A stretch of 35,828 nucleotides of DNA, taken from positions 1 to 35,828 of the forward strand of contig CANDQP010000021.1 in assembly GCA_947388185.1 (NCBI GenBank), in the 5' to 3' direction. Made by a program: the position numbers and the translations under genes. This document shows, piece after piece, positions 16,329 to 24,063 of the stretch. The notes beneath the pieces were generated by a model. That model was not told the origin of the DNA and searched no databases. It worked only from the letters and a program-made list of their open reading frames with translations. Numbering within the stretch: position 1 is the first letter of the stretch; every line of letters starts with the position of its first letter. The DNA is from an uncultured Dorea sp. Its GTDB lineage: Bacteria > Bacillota > Clostridia > Lachnospirales > Lachnospiraceae.

Positions 16329-17015
16329 TTGCAGAAAATATTACTTCTTGAGGATGATATCAGCCTGGTTGACGGACTGACATATTCTCTGAAGAAAAAC
16401 GGATATGAGATAGAAGTTGCAAGGACCATAAAGGAGGCTTTCAGACTGCTCGGGGAGCAGCCTGATTTTGACCTCCTTCTTTTTGATGTGACACTGCCGG
16501 ACGGGAATGGCTTCGCATTGTGCGAGAAGCTTCGGGAATCCGGGAACCAGGTTCCGATCATCTTCCTGACGGCATCGGACGAGGAGACCAGTGTGATCCG
16601 GGGACTTGACTGCGGGGGAGATGATTATATCACGAAACCGTTCAAATTAGGAGAGCTGTGTTCCCGTATCCGGGCGCTGCTGCGCCGCAGCAGCCTTGGA
16701 AGTACCGGGGATAATGTCTTGCGGTCGGGGGACCTGTCGGTCAATCTTGCGGAAGGCAGAGTTTCTATCGGCGGCGAGCCGGTGGAATTCACAGGAGCAG
16801 AGTACAGGCTTCTTTGTCTGCTGCTTCAAAACAGCGGAAGAATCCTTACCCGCGGCGTACTCCTGGACAGGCTGTGGGACGGCGCCGGGAATTTTGTAGA
16901 TGACAATACCCTGTCGGTATATGTGCGCCGTCTTCGGGAGAAGCTTGAGAAGAACCCGTCTAAGCCGGAGCACCTGATCACAGTCCGGGGATCCGGTTAT
17001 CAGTGGAAGGAGTGA
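16329..17015 (+). CDS. OmpR/PhoB-family response regulator
   Basis: 228-residue two-component response regulator. The receiver domain (residues 1-118) has the acidic pair Glu8/Asp9/Asp10, the phosphoacceptor Asp53 in LLLFDVTLPDGNG, and the conserved lysine in DDYITKPF. A winged-helix DNA-binding domain fills residues 130-226, with EYRLLCLLLQNSGRILTR and NTLSVYVRRLREKLE. The start is TTG 16329 with GAGAGGCGG upstream. The kinase start overlaps the end region (6 nt apart), so the pair is co-translated. It most likely binds the CTTACR-N4-TGTAAG sites before its own gene and before the ABC genes. Confidence 0.92.
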   Translation: MQKILLLEDDISLVDGLTYSLKKNGYEIEVARTIKEAFRLLGEQPDFDLLLFDVTLPDGNGFALCEKLRESGNQVPIIFLTASDEETSVIRGLDCGGDDYITKPFKLGELCSRIRALLRRSSLGSTGDNVLRSGDLSVNLAEGRVSIGGEPVEFTGAEYRLLCLLLQNSGRILTRGVLLDRLWDGAGNFVDDNTLSVYVRRLREKLEKNPSKPEHLITVRGSGYQWKE

Positions 17016-17020
17016 ATGAG

Positions 17021-18244
17021 TTGCGGTTTCTATATGAAAGACAGACACGCAGGTTTTATCTGTTTCTGGTGATGGTGTGCGTATTGCAGATCTGTTTTCT
17101 GGGGCTTTGCGGAATCCTTCAGGCACAGGAGATCCGCCGGATCCTTGTGAGGCGGGAGCTTGCAGCGGCTTCTTATCTGCTTGAAGAGCAGGTTTCGCCT
17201 TCGCTGGTTGCTTCTGCCTGGAATCATACGGAAGTGACGGAGGAGGGGGCGGAGCTGCTGCGGATGACCGGTCATACGGAACAGACCCCAGGCTATCTGC
17301 TGATGCTTACGGAACAGACCTCGGTTCCGCTGATCGTGATACTGACTGCGATCGGGGCAGTGTCCGCCGCTGCGGTGCTGGCGGGAACGGCGCATTATCT
17401 GCGGCGAAGGGAACAGGTTTATGAGGAGGCCGGGAAGATAATCACGCGCTATGCGGACAACCGGTTTGAGATGCATCTGCCATCGGGCAGGACAGGGACG
17501 GTCTATCAGTTGTTCGCAAGTATTGAACAGCTTGCGCAGTCCTTGCAGGCAAGAAGCGAGATGGAGCATAAGGCCAAGGTATTTCTAAGAGATATGATCT
17601 CCAACATTTCCCATCAGTTGAAAACCCCTCTTGCGGCATTGAGTATGTATATGGAGATCATTTCGGAGGAGCCGGGAAATGAAGAGGCGGTGGAAGATTT
17701 CTCACGCAAATCCATGCAGTCTCTGGAACGTATGGAACAGCTGATCCAGTCATTGCTTAAGATGGCACGGCTTAATACGGGGAATATTGCTTTTGAGAAG
17801 CGGCAATGTCTGATATCAGAGATCGCGGAGCAGGCGGCTGCCGATCTGTTGGAGCTTGCAAGGTCTGAGGATAAAGTGATCATTATGGAGGGAGCGCTGG
17901 AGGATACGCTTGTCTGTGATCCGGAGTGGACGAAGGAGGCGGTGGGGAATCTTGTGAAGAATGCGCTGGACCACACGAAGGCGGGAGGGGTCATCCGAAT
18001 CTGCTGGGAAGAGACGCCGGCCGTATCGCGCGTGACAGTGTCAGATAACGGGTGCGGCATTGATGAAGAGGATATCCATCATATTTTCAAACAGTTCTAC
18101 AGGAGCAGGACCTCCAGCGACAGGCAGGGAGCGGGCCTGGGGCTGTCTCTTGCAAAGTCGATCGCAGAGGGACAGGGAGGCAGTCTGTCCGTGGAGAGTG
18201 TTCCGCTTAAGGGGAGTACATTTTGGATGACTTTTATAAGATGA
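17021..18244 (+). CDS. Membrane sensor histidine kinase
   Basis: About 407 residues. A first membrane helix (about 12-34), an external loop of about 65 residues and a second helix (about 100-122) form the sensor. A HAMP-like linker leads to the dimerisation helix with His198 in ISNISHQLKTPL. The ATPase domain carries the N box NLVKNALDHTKAGG, the G1 box DNGCGIDEED, the F box IFKQFYR and the G2 box GAGLGLSLA. I choose TTG 17021 because AAGGAG at 17007-17012 precedes it by 8 nt; GTG 17003 or 17012 would overlap that site. It partners the response regulator and probably senses a peptide or envelope damage handled by the ABC exporter downstream. Confidence 0.9.
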   Translation: MRFLYERQTRRFYLFLVMVCVLQICFLGLCGILQAQEIRRILVRRELAAASYLLEEQVSPSLVASAWNHTEVTEEGAELLRMTGHTEQTPGYLLMLTEQTSVPLIVILTAIGAVSAAAVLAGTAHYLRRREQVYEEAGKIITRYADNRFEMHLPSGRTGTVYQLFASIEQLAQSLQARSEMEHKAKVFLRDMISNISHQLKTPLAALSMYMEIISEEPGNEEAVEDFSRKSMQSLERMEQLIQSLLKMARLNTGNIAFEKRQCLISEIAEQAAADLLELARSEDKVIIMEGALEDTLVCDPEWTKEAVGNLVKNALDHTKAGGVIRICWEETPAVSRVTVSDNGCGIDEEDIHHIFKQFYRSRTSSDRQGAGLGLSLAKSIAEGQGGSLSVESVPLKGSTFWMTFIR

Positions 18245-18248
18245 ACAG

Positions 18249-18302
18249 CTTACGGATCTGTAAGGTATGATTCACCGGAATGTAAGGTATAGATGGTATG
18301 AT
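18249..18302 (+). promoter_or_regulatory. Second copy of the response-regulator operator, before the ABC genes
   Basis: CTTACG-GATC-TGTAAG (18249-18264) repeats the geometry of the operator at 16243. A further half-site TGTAAGG is at 18281-18287, 22 bp after the first TGTAAGG. Candidate -10 boxes are TATAGA (18288-18293), 23 nt from the palindrome as in the upstream copy, or TATGAT (18297-18302). This suggests that the ABC pair has its own regulated promoter inside the cluster. Confidence 0.6.
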
Positions 18303-18333
18303 CTCTTTATCAATCTAAGAAAGGGTGTAATCA

Positions 18334-19014
18334 ATGGAGATATTAAAGGTAGAAAATCTATGTAAGGTCTATGGAACAGGGGAAGCCCGGGTGCAGGCCT
18401 TAAAGCAGGTATCCTTCTCTATGGAGAGGGGCGAATTCGGCGCTGTCGTGGGAGTGTCGGGGTCCGGGAAGAGCACGCTTCTTAACTGTATCGGCGGGCT
18501 CGACGAAGCGAATGCCGGCAAGGTATTCCTGGGCGGCAAGGATTTATTTGCAATGGGAGAGGAGGAACGGACGATCTTCCGCAGGCAGAATATCGGGTTC
18601 ATCTTCCAGTCCTTCCATCTGATCCCGGAACTTGATGTGGAGCAGAATATTGCGTTTCCGCTTCTGCTGGATTATAAGAAGCCGGATCAGGAGCGGGTGG
18701 ATGAGCTTCTGGAGGTGCTGGGGCTTACTGACAGGAGAAAGCACCTGCCGGGACAGCTCTCCGGCGGACAGCAGCAGAGGGTGGCGATCGGACGCGCACT
18801 GATCACGCACCCGGCGCTGGTCCTTGCGGATGAGCCTACCGGGAATCTGGACTCTAAGAGCAGCCAGGACGTGATGGACCTGCTGTGCAGGGCATCCAGG
18901 CATTACCAGCAGACAGTTCTTATGATCACCCATAATATGAACCTGACGGCGTCGGCGGACCGTGTATTCCGGGTTACAGACGGGAAGCTGTGTGAGTTAG
19001 GGGGTGCGGCATAG
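18334..19014 (+). CDS. MacB/LolD-type ABC ATPase (two-component-linked exporter)
   Basis: 226-residue ATPase, the standard length for the MacB/LolD/BceA group. Walker A is GVSGSGKS (residues 40-47), the Q-loop is IGFIFQSFHLIPEL, the signature is LSGGQQQR, Walker B is LVLADEPTGNLDS and the H-loop is MITHN. AAAGGGTG lies before the ATG. It ends at the base before the permease ATG (TAGATG), so the two are made together. With the kinase and regulator upstream it forms a sensing-and-export module like those that resist antimicrobial peptides; the substrate is not known. Confidence 0.93.
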   Translation: MEILKVENLCKVYGTGEARVQALKQVSFSMERGEFGAVVGVSGSGKSTLLNCIGGLDEANAGKVFLGGKDLFAMGEEERTIFRRQNIGFIFQSFHLIPELDVEQNIAFPLLLDYKKPDQERVDELLEVLGLTDRRKHLPGQLSGGQQQRVAIGRALITHPALVLADEPTGNLDSKSSQDVMDLLCRASRHYQQTVLMITHNMNLTASADRVFRVTDGKLCELGGAA

Positions 19015-21366
19015 ATGAGACATTATCTTGATCTGGTCAGAATCTCGGCGAAGCAGCATAAGGAACAGAACCGGATGACCAGGCTGTGCATTATTCTGGC
19101 GGTATTTCTGGTCACGGTGATCTTCGGGATGGCGGATATGGAGATGCGTTCACAGATGATCCAGGCAGTCAAGACGGATGGAAGCTGGCACGCGGCGTTC
19201 GCGGTGGATGATGAGCAGGGGGCGTTGCTCTCAGCGCGCCCGGAGGTGGAAATAATCTCCCGGTATGGGACGCTGAATTATCATCTGCAGGACGGGTATC
19301 AGATCGAAGGAGTGGAAACCGGAATCTGCGGATTCGACGGGGAACTCCAGGAAATGATTCCGGATGCAGAGATCTCGGAGGGGAGTTTCCCGGAAACGGC
19401 AGCGGAGATTGTGATCAATGAGAATATAAGGGATCGGCTGGGAGCGAAGATCGGAGATCAGATCGGCATGACCATGCCTCAGGGAGAGGTCAGGCAGTAC
19501 CGTATCACCGGGATTGCGAAGAATACGAGCCTGATGGCGGAAATGGACGCTTTCTGTGTCTTCGTCAATGCAGACGGCTTTCTGGCGCTCCATCCAGAGG
19601 AAACCGGGGCGGCGCAGGAGATACTTTATTTTGTTAAGTTCAGGTGGTTCTGCGATATACAGAAAACGATTGCCGAGATCAGCAGTCAGTTTGGACTTGC
19701 GCCAAAACAGGTCCGTCAGAATGTGAAGGTCCTTATGCTGATGTTCCAGAGCGGGGATCCTTACATGATGGAGTTCTACCTGGTTGCGGGGATTCTGTCA
19801 GTGCTGGTGGTGATCGCGGGGATATTTATGATCACTGCGAGTATGAACAGTAATATCGCGCGGCGCACGGAATTCTTCGGGATGATGCGCTGTCTTGGAG
19901 CTACCAGGAAGCAGGTCGTCCGTTTTGTCCGCAGAGAAGCGCTTCACTGGTGCAGGGCGGCAATTCCGGCAGGAGCGGCATTGGGTATCGTTGTGATATG
20001 GATCTTATGCGGGATGCTGAGGTTCTTAAGTCCGGGGCTCTTCGAAGGCCTGCCCGTATTCGGGATCAGTATTCCGGGAGCGGCAGCCGGGATCGCCGTA
20101 GGCTTTGTCACGGTTCTTCTGGCGGCAAGGTCCCCGGCGAGACGCGCGGCGAAGGTATCCCCGCTTGCGGCTGTTTCCGGAAATGCAGGAACGGTACACT
20201 CGGCAAGACGTGCGGCACGTACGCGGCTGTTCAAGGTGGATACGGCGCTGGGCGTTCATCACGCTTCCGGCAGCAAGAAGAATTTCTTCCTGGTCACGGG
20301 TTCTTTCGCGTTCAGTATTATTCTGTTCCTTGCGTTTAGTACGGCGATAGATTTCATGCATCATGCGGTCACGCCGCTTCGGCCGTCGGCTCCGGATATC
20401 TCTGTCACTAAAGCAGACGGCGCTCCAAATCAGATCCCGTATAAGCTTGAAGAGGAATTGGCAGATGTCCCGGGAGTGAAGAGGATATTGGGAAGGAGTT
20501 ATGCATATCTTACAATACCGGCAGACGGCCGGACTGTGGCGGCGATCTCCTACAGTGAGCAGCAGTTTCGGATTTCCGGGGATCTGCTGCTTGAAGGGAG
20601 CCTTGAGGAGGCGGTAGAAGGAGAGGGAGTGCTGTCTGTATTTACAGAGGAGAACAGGATGGAATATGGCGGCAGCGTGCCGGTATCCGTGGGTGAAGAT
20701 GTAGTTGAGATTCCGGTGACAGGGATGCTTTCGAGTGTCCCGGATGTGCCGGATAACACTACGGATACACTGATCTGTTCGGAAGAATTATTCCGGAGAC
20801 TGACGGGTGCAGACGGATTTACAGTGCTCGATATACAGCTGCAGGAGGATGTCACGGACGCACAGGTGCAGGGGATCAGGCACAGGATCGAGCAGGCATG
20901 CGGCGGCAATGTCGTATTCTCTGATAAGCGGATCAGAAATCAGGAGGTAAAAGGGGCGTATTATTCCCTGGCAGTCTTCTTATATGGATTCCTGGCGGTG
21001 ATAGCCTTGATTGCATTTTTCAATATTATCAACTGTATTGCCATGAGCGTGGCGGCGCGGATGCGGGAATACGGTGCGATGCGTGCCATTGGGATGAGTG
21101 TCCGGCAATTGATCCGAATGGTTCTGGGTGAGACGGTGACGTATACCGTCTTTGGAGTTGCCATAGGATGTCTGGCAGGACTGCCGCTCAACTGGTATCT
21201 GTTTCACTCCATCGTGACCTCCAGATGGGGAGAGGTGTGGAGGATCCCGGGCCGGGAGCTTGCGGTGATCGTGGGGATTATGCTTGGCTCTGTGTGCCTG
21301 GCGGTAATGGGACCGGCGGGGCAGATCAGGAGGATGACGGTAGTGGACACCATCAACAGAGATTAA
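19015..21366 (+). CDS. FtsX/MacB-type ABC exporter permease (two-component-linked)
   Basis: 783-residue permease with two FtsX units. One N-terminal helix (about 22-42) and an external domain are followed by helices near 255-275, 315-340 and 345-370. After a charged linker comes a helix near 425-445, a second external domain, and a last block with helices near 650-675, 700-725 and 745-770. RTEFFGMMRCLGATRKQV and MREYGAMRAIGMSVRQLI are the paired FtsX motifs. This layout is MacB-like and not the ten-helix BceB form. It starts directly after the ATPase stop. No terminator follows; the promoter of the next gene begins 26 nt later. Confidence 0.9.
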   Translation: MRHYLDLVRISAKQHKEQNRMTRLCIILAVFLVTVIFGMADMEMRSQMIQAVKTDGSWHAAFAVDDEQGALLSARPEVEIISRYGTLNYHLQDGYQIEGVETGICGFDGELQEMIPDAEISEGSFPETAAEIVINENIRDRLGAKIGDQIGMTMPQGEVRQYRITGIAKNTSLMAEMDAFCVFVNADGFLALHPEETGAAQEILYFVKFRWFCDIQKTIAEISSQFGLAPKQVRQNVKVLMLMFQSGDPYMMEFYLVAGILSVLVVIAGIFMITASMNSNIARRTEFFGMMRCLGATRKQVVRFVRREALHWCRAAIPAGAALGIVVIWILCGMLRFLSPGLFEGLPVFGISIPGAAAGIAVGFVTVLLAARSPARRAAKVSPLAAVSGNAGTVHSARRAARTRLFKVDTALGVHHASGSKKNFFLVTGSFAFSIILFLAFSTAIDFMHHAVTPLRPSAPDISVTKADGAPNQIPYKLEEELADVPGVKRILGRSYAYLTIPADGRTVAAISYSEQQFRISGDLLLEGSLEEAVEGEGVLSVFTEENRMEYGGSVPVSVGEDVVEIPVTGMLSSVPDVPDNTTDTLICSEELFRRLTGADGFTVLDIQLQEDVTDAQVQGIRHRIEQACGGNVVFSDKRIRNQEVKGAYYSLAVFLYGFLAVIALIAFFNIINCIAMSVAARMREYGAMRAIGMSVRQLIRMVLGETVTYTVFGVAIGCLAGLPLNWYLFHSIVTSRWGEVWRIPGRELAVIVGIMLGSVCLAVMGPAGQIRRMTVVDTINRD

Positions 21367-21392
21367 GCCGTTCCCTGGGGGCGGCGGAGTAT

Positions 21393-21421
21393 TTGACTTC
21401 CGGCCTGAGATTCCGTATAAT
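21393..21421 (+). promoter_or_regulatory. Sigma-A promoter of the DNA glycosylase gene
   Basis: TTGACT (21393-21398), 17 bp, TATAAT (21416-21421). It lies just after the ABC permease stop and 43 nt before the tag start codon, so this gene is independently transcribed. Confidence 0.8.
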
Positions 21422-21464
21422 AGATGAAGATGTTGAAGAGATAGAAGCAGGAAGGAATGGAAGT

Positions 21465-22028
21465 ATGGAATGGACAGATGGAAAGATGCGGTGCCAGTGG
21501 GCGAATCCTAAGAACGAGAGATATATCCGGTATCATGATGAAGAGTGGGGAGTTCCGGTGCATAATGATCATAAGCTGTTTGAGATGCTGGTACTTGAAG
21601 GGTTTCAGGCCGGCCTGACATGGGAATGTGTGCTGAATAAGCGGGAGAGCTTCAGGAAGGCATTCGATGATTTTGATCTGGAGAAGGTCTGCGGATATGG
21701 GGAAGAGAAGATAGAAGAGCTTCTTAATAACCCAGGCATCATCCGCAATCAGAGGAAGATCCGGGCGGCAGTGACGAATGCACGGATATTCTGTCAAATA
21801 CAGCAGGAATATCAGAGTTTTTCCGATTATCTGTGGAACTTTACAGACGGTAAGGTAATCTATGAGACGGGACAGACCCGGTCTGAGCTTTCCGATACGG
21901 TGTCGGAGGATTTGAAGAAGCGGGGCATGAAATTTGTCGGGACAACGATCATCTATGCTTATCTGCAGGCGGTCGGTGTGATCTATTCCCATGATGAAGG
22001 ATGTTTTCTGGAAAAAACGTTTTGTTAA
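21465..22028 (+). CDS. tag: DNA-3-methyladenine glycosylase I
   Basis: 187-residue base-excision repair enzyme that removes 3-methyladenine. The family zinc ligands are all visible: Cys10 (RCQWAN), His24 (YHDEEWGVP), His176 and Cys180 (SHDEGCF). The block KLFEMLVLEGFQAGLTWECVLNKR is the Tag signature, and the length equals that of E. coli Tag. The ATG at 21465 follows AGGAAGGA; the in-frame extension upstream overlaps the ABC permease gene and the promoter and is not used. Confidence 0.95.
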   Translation: MEWTDGKMRCQWANPKNERYIRYHDEEWGVPVHNDHKLFEMLVLEGFQAGLTWECVLNKRESFRKAFDDFDLEKVCGYGEEKIEELLNNPGIIRNQRKIRAAVTNARIFCQIQQEYQSFSDYLWNFTDGKVIYETGQTRSELSDTVSEDLKKRGMKFVGTTIIYAYLQAVGVIYSHDEGCFLEKTFC

Positions 22029-22042
22029 TATTTCGCTAAAAA

Positions 22043-22071
22043 TTGACAAATCATCTTAACAAGGGTATAAT
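22043..22071 (+). promoter_or_regulatory. Consensus sigma-A promoter
   Basis: TTGACA (22043-22048), 17 bp, TATAAT (22066-22071), a perfect match to consensus. Transcription would start near 22078, which rules out the ATG at 22072 as the start of the next gene and supports 22099. Confidence 0.88.
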
Positions 22072-22098
22072 ATGGACATTATTTCTAGGAGAAGATAC

Positions 22099-22686
22099 AT
22101 GATGTGGTGGAATGACAGGATTATTGGAGGAAATGCATACCAGGTGTTGCTTTGGTTTGTCTTATACAGTATATTGGGATGGCTTGTGGAGTCGGTCTAT
22201 ATGTCCATCTGTAACAGGAAGATTACGAACAGAGGATTTGCAAGAGGACCCATGTGCCCGATCTATGGATTCGGGGCGCTGACGGTGTTCTTTATTCTGC
22301 GCCCGTACAGCGAGAATCCGTTGCGGCTGTTTGTGCTGGGTATGTTCCTTGCAACGACGTTGGAATTCGTGACGGCGCGTATCATGCAGAGATTCTTCGG
22401 AGAGATCTGGTGGGATTATCAGGAGAAGCCCTTTAATTATCAGGGGATTATCTGTCTGGAGAGTTCGGTTGCCTGGGGATTCTATACGGTGGCGTTGTTT
22501 CTCTTCTTACATAAGATGATCGTGAGCATGGTAGACTGTGTTCCGGCGCGGGCAGGGAAGATCTTAGGGAGTGTGATCCTTGGGGCATATCTGATTGATT
22601 TTATGCTGACGGTGTACAGGGAGAAGAAGAGCGGCCTGGAGGATGTGCTGGAAGAGAGCGATGAGAGAGAGAGGAGATTTCTATGA
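22099..22686 (+). CDS. CmpB-type (COG4905) putative ABC transporter membrane protein
   Basis: 195-residue protein of the ABC_trans_CmpB family (Pfam PF06541), named as a putative type IV ABC permease but without proven function. Seen: four to five hydrophobic segments and the family blocks YSILGWLVESVYMS, NRGFARGPMCPIYGFGA, IWWDYQEKPFNYQG and CLESSVAWGFYT. ATG 22099 follows AGGAG by 7 nt and lies downstream of the predicted transcription start. It overlaps the acetyltransferase gene by 4 nt (ATGA). No ATPase partner is adjacent. Confidence 0.85.
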   Translation: MMWWNDRIIGGNAYQVLLWFVLYSILGWLVESVYMSICNRKITNRGFARGPMCPIYGFGALTVFFILRPYSENPLRLFVLGMFLATTLEFVTARIMQRFFGEIWWDYQEKPFNYQGIICLESSVAWGFYTVALFLFLHKMIVSMVDCVPARAGKILGSVILGAYLIDFMLTVYREKKSGLEDVLEESDERERRFL

Positions 22687-23195
22687 GTGAGATTACATAC
22701 CGTAACCCGGCAGTGGAAGACGCGGAGAATATAGTGGATTTTTATAATTATGCAGGGGGAGAGACGAGCTTTCTGAGCTTTGAGAAGGATGAGTATCCGC
22801 TTGATGTGAAGGCGCAGGAGGATAAGATCCGGGAGCTTCAGGGTAATGTCAACAATACGATGCTTCTGGCTCTTGACGGTGAGAAGATCGTGGGGATTGC
22901 AACGATCAGTTCCAGCCATAAGATCAAATCCCGCCATGAAGGAGAACTGGGGATTGTTGTAGCGAAGGCATACCAGGGACAGGGAATCGGGAGTAAGCTG
23001 ATCCAGATGCTGATCGACTGGTGTAAAGGGAACGGTGTGACTACGAGGATCCGTTTGGATACAAGAACAGACAATACAATGGCTGTATCGCTGTATCTGA
23101 AGTTTGGGTTCGTCGTGGAAGGCTGCTGTAAGAACCAGACATTGTTGGACGGGAAATACTATGACCTTTATATTATGGGAATGATGATAAAGTAA
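22683..23195 (+). CDS. GNAT-family N-acetyltransferase
   Basis: 170-residue acetyl-CoA-dependent acetyltransferase. The acetyl-CoA pyrophosphate loop is VAKAYQGQGIGSKLIQ (about residues 98-113), followed by TDNTMAVSLYLKFGFVVEG, the usual motif B end. The start codon overlaps the stop of the CmpB-type gene, so the two are translationally coupled. The substrate could be an amino acid, an aminoglycoside-like amine or a protein N-terminus; the sequence does not decide. Confidence 0.9.
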   Translation: MSEITYRNPAVEDAENIVDFYNYAGGETSFLSFEKDEYPLDVKAQEDKIRELQGNVNNTMLLALDGEKIVGIATISSSHKIKSRHEGELGIVVAKAYQGQGIGSKLIQMLIDWCKGNGVTTRIRLDTRTDNTMAVSLYLKFGFVVEGCCKNQTLLDGKYYDLYIMGMMIK

Positions 23196-23216
23196 CGGTC
23201 AAAACAGGGTTTTTAT

Positions 23217-23260
23217 CAGGGGGATTATGACTTGAACGAAGTTATGATCCCCCTGGTTTT
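23217..23260 (+). terminator. Strong intrinsic terminator of the CmpB/GNAT operon
   Basis: A 17-bp stem (23217-23233 with 23239-23255) with two G-T pairs and loop GAACG, followed by TTTT. It also lies between two convergent genes. Confidence 0.88.
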
Positions 23261-23267
23261 AGTAATT

Positions 23268-23825
23268 TTAGCCGAGCTTAAGAAGATTCTTAAGCTCCAT
23301 TCGCAAGGAAATCTTCGGTTCCGGAATGGCGTATTTTAACTCATAAGAGACCGTTCCGTCTTCAATCGCGCGAAGGATCTGATTTATTTCTTTCCGGACG
23401 CTGTCGGCATCGCCGTAGTAACCAAGAAGTATCCTTGATTCTCCCCAGAATGACTGCGAATCCACTCCGTAAAGTGCATATTGAGGCATCATATCGGCAG
23501 ACTGTTTAAAGCAGGATATGCGGGAGGACAGTACCTTATAACAGCCGGCAAGTTGTTTCCCGTCCTGACTTCTGATCATGATCCGTCCGGACGGAACAGC
23601 GGTCCGGCTGTCAGTTTTTGTTTCTTTTGTTCGTCCAAGGACCAGATGATCCAGGGAGATATCTAATATCTCAGCAAGCTGGATCACCTTCTCCATCTCA
23701 GGGTATCCGCTGTTCTGTTCCCATTTTGAGATTGCCTGGCGGCTGACATTTAACCGTCCGGCAAGGTCTTCCTGTGATATATTTTTCTGCTTTCTGATTG
23801 CACGAAGATTGTCTCCAAAACTCAT
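23268..23825 (-). CDS. XRE-family transcriptional regulator
   Basis: 185-residue regulator. Residues 5-60 form a Cro/C1-type helix-turn-helix (RAIRKQKNISQEDLAGRLNV, then SRQAISKWEQNSGYP). The remaining 120 residues are an unrecognised mixed alpha/beta domain with several Trp, Tyr and Phe, possibly ligand-binding. AGGAGG lies 9 nt before the ATG, and an extended -10 promoter (TGGTATAAT, minus strand, 23867-23875) lies upstream. It is divergent from the beta-xylosidase gene, so it may control that gene or only itself. Confidence 0.88.
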   Translation of the reverse strand: MSFGDNLRAIRKQKNISQEDLAGRLNVSRQAISKWEQNSGYPEMEKVIQLAEILDISLDHLVLGRTKETKTDSRTAVPSGRIMIRSQDGKQLAGCYKVLSSRISCFKQSADMMPQYALYGVDSQSFWGESRILLGYYGDADSVRKEINQILRAIEDGTVSYELKYAIPEPKISLRMELKNLLKLG

Positions 23826-23905
23826 AGTATATTACCTCCTGTCAGTAGTGCTGTGGATTTGACCTGATTATACCATGCTTTATAAGATCAAGCTACCAAC
23901 TTTGT

Positions 23906-24026
23906 TTTGCATATGCGCAAACTGAAGTTGCAGAGCATATTTTTTGAATTTTTGAATTTTATGTGCCAGATTAGTGCAAATATAGCCGGATTAGTACAAA
24001 CATGAAGATATAAAATACGCTAGAAT
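23906..24026 (+). promoter_or_regulatory. Regulatory spacer of the beta-xylosidase gene
   Basis: Three elements. TTTGC-N6-GCAAA is an inverted repeat (23906-23921). Two 15-bp direct repeats of the form CCRGATTAGTRCAAA lie at 23966-23980 and 23986-24000, exactly 20 bp apart and 13/15 identical. A -10 box TAGAAT lies at 24021-24026, with no recognisable -35. Direct repeats two helical turns apart beside a -35-less promoter fit an AraC-family activator. A small hairpin, ATTTCA/TGAAAT, follows just before the ribosome binding site. Confidence 0.55.
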
Positions 24027-24063
24027 ACATTTCAGATCATATTTGAAATCGGAGGTACATAGA

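Noticed and set aside
21168-21464. N-terminal extension of the DNA glycosylase
   Set aside because: It would overlap the ABC permease gene and include the -35 and -10 boxes. The start at 21465 gives the family's normal length.
21363-22049. A 228-codon minus-strand frame across the tag gene
   Set aside because: It mirrors the codon pattern of tag, which has all its zinc ligands and its own consensus promoter.
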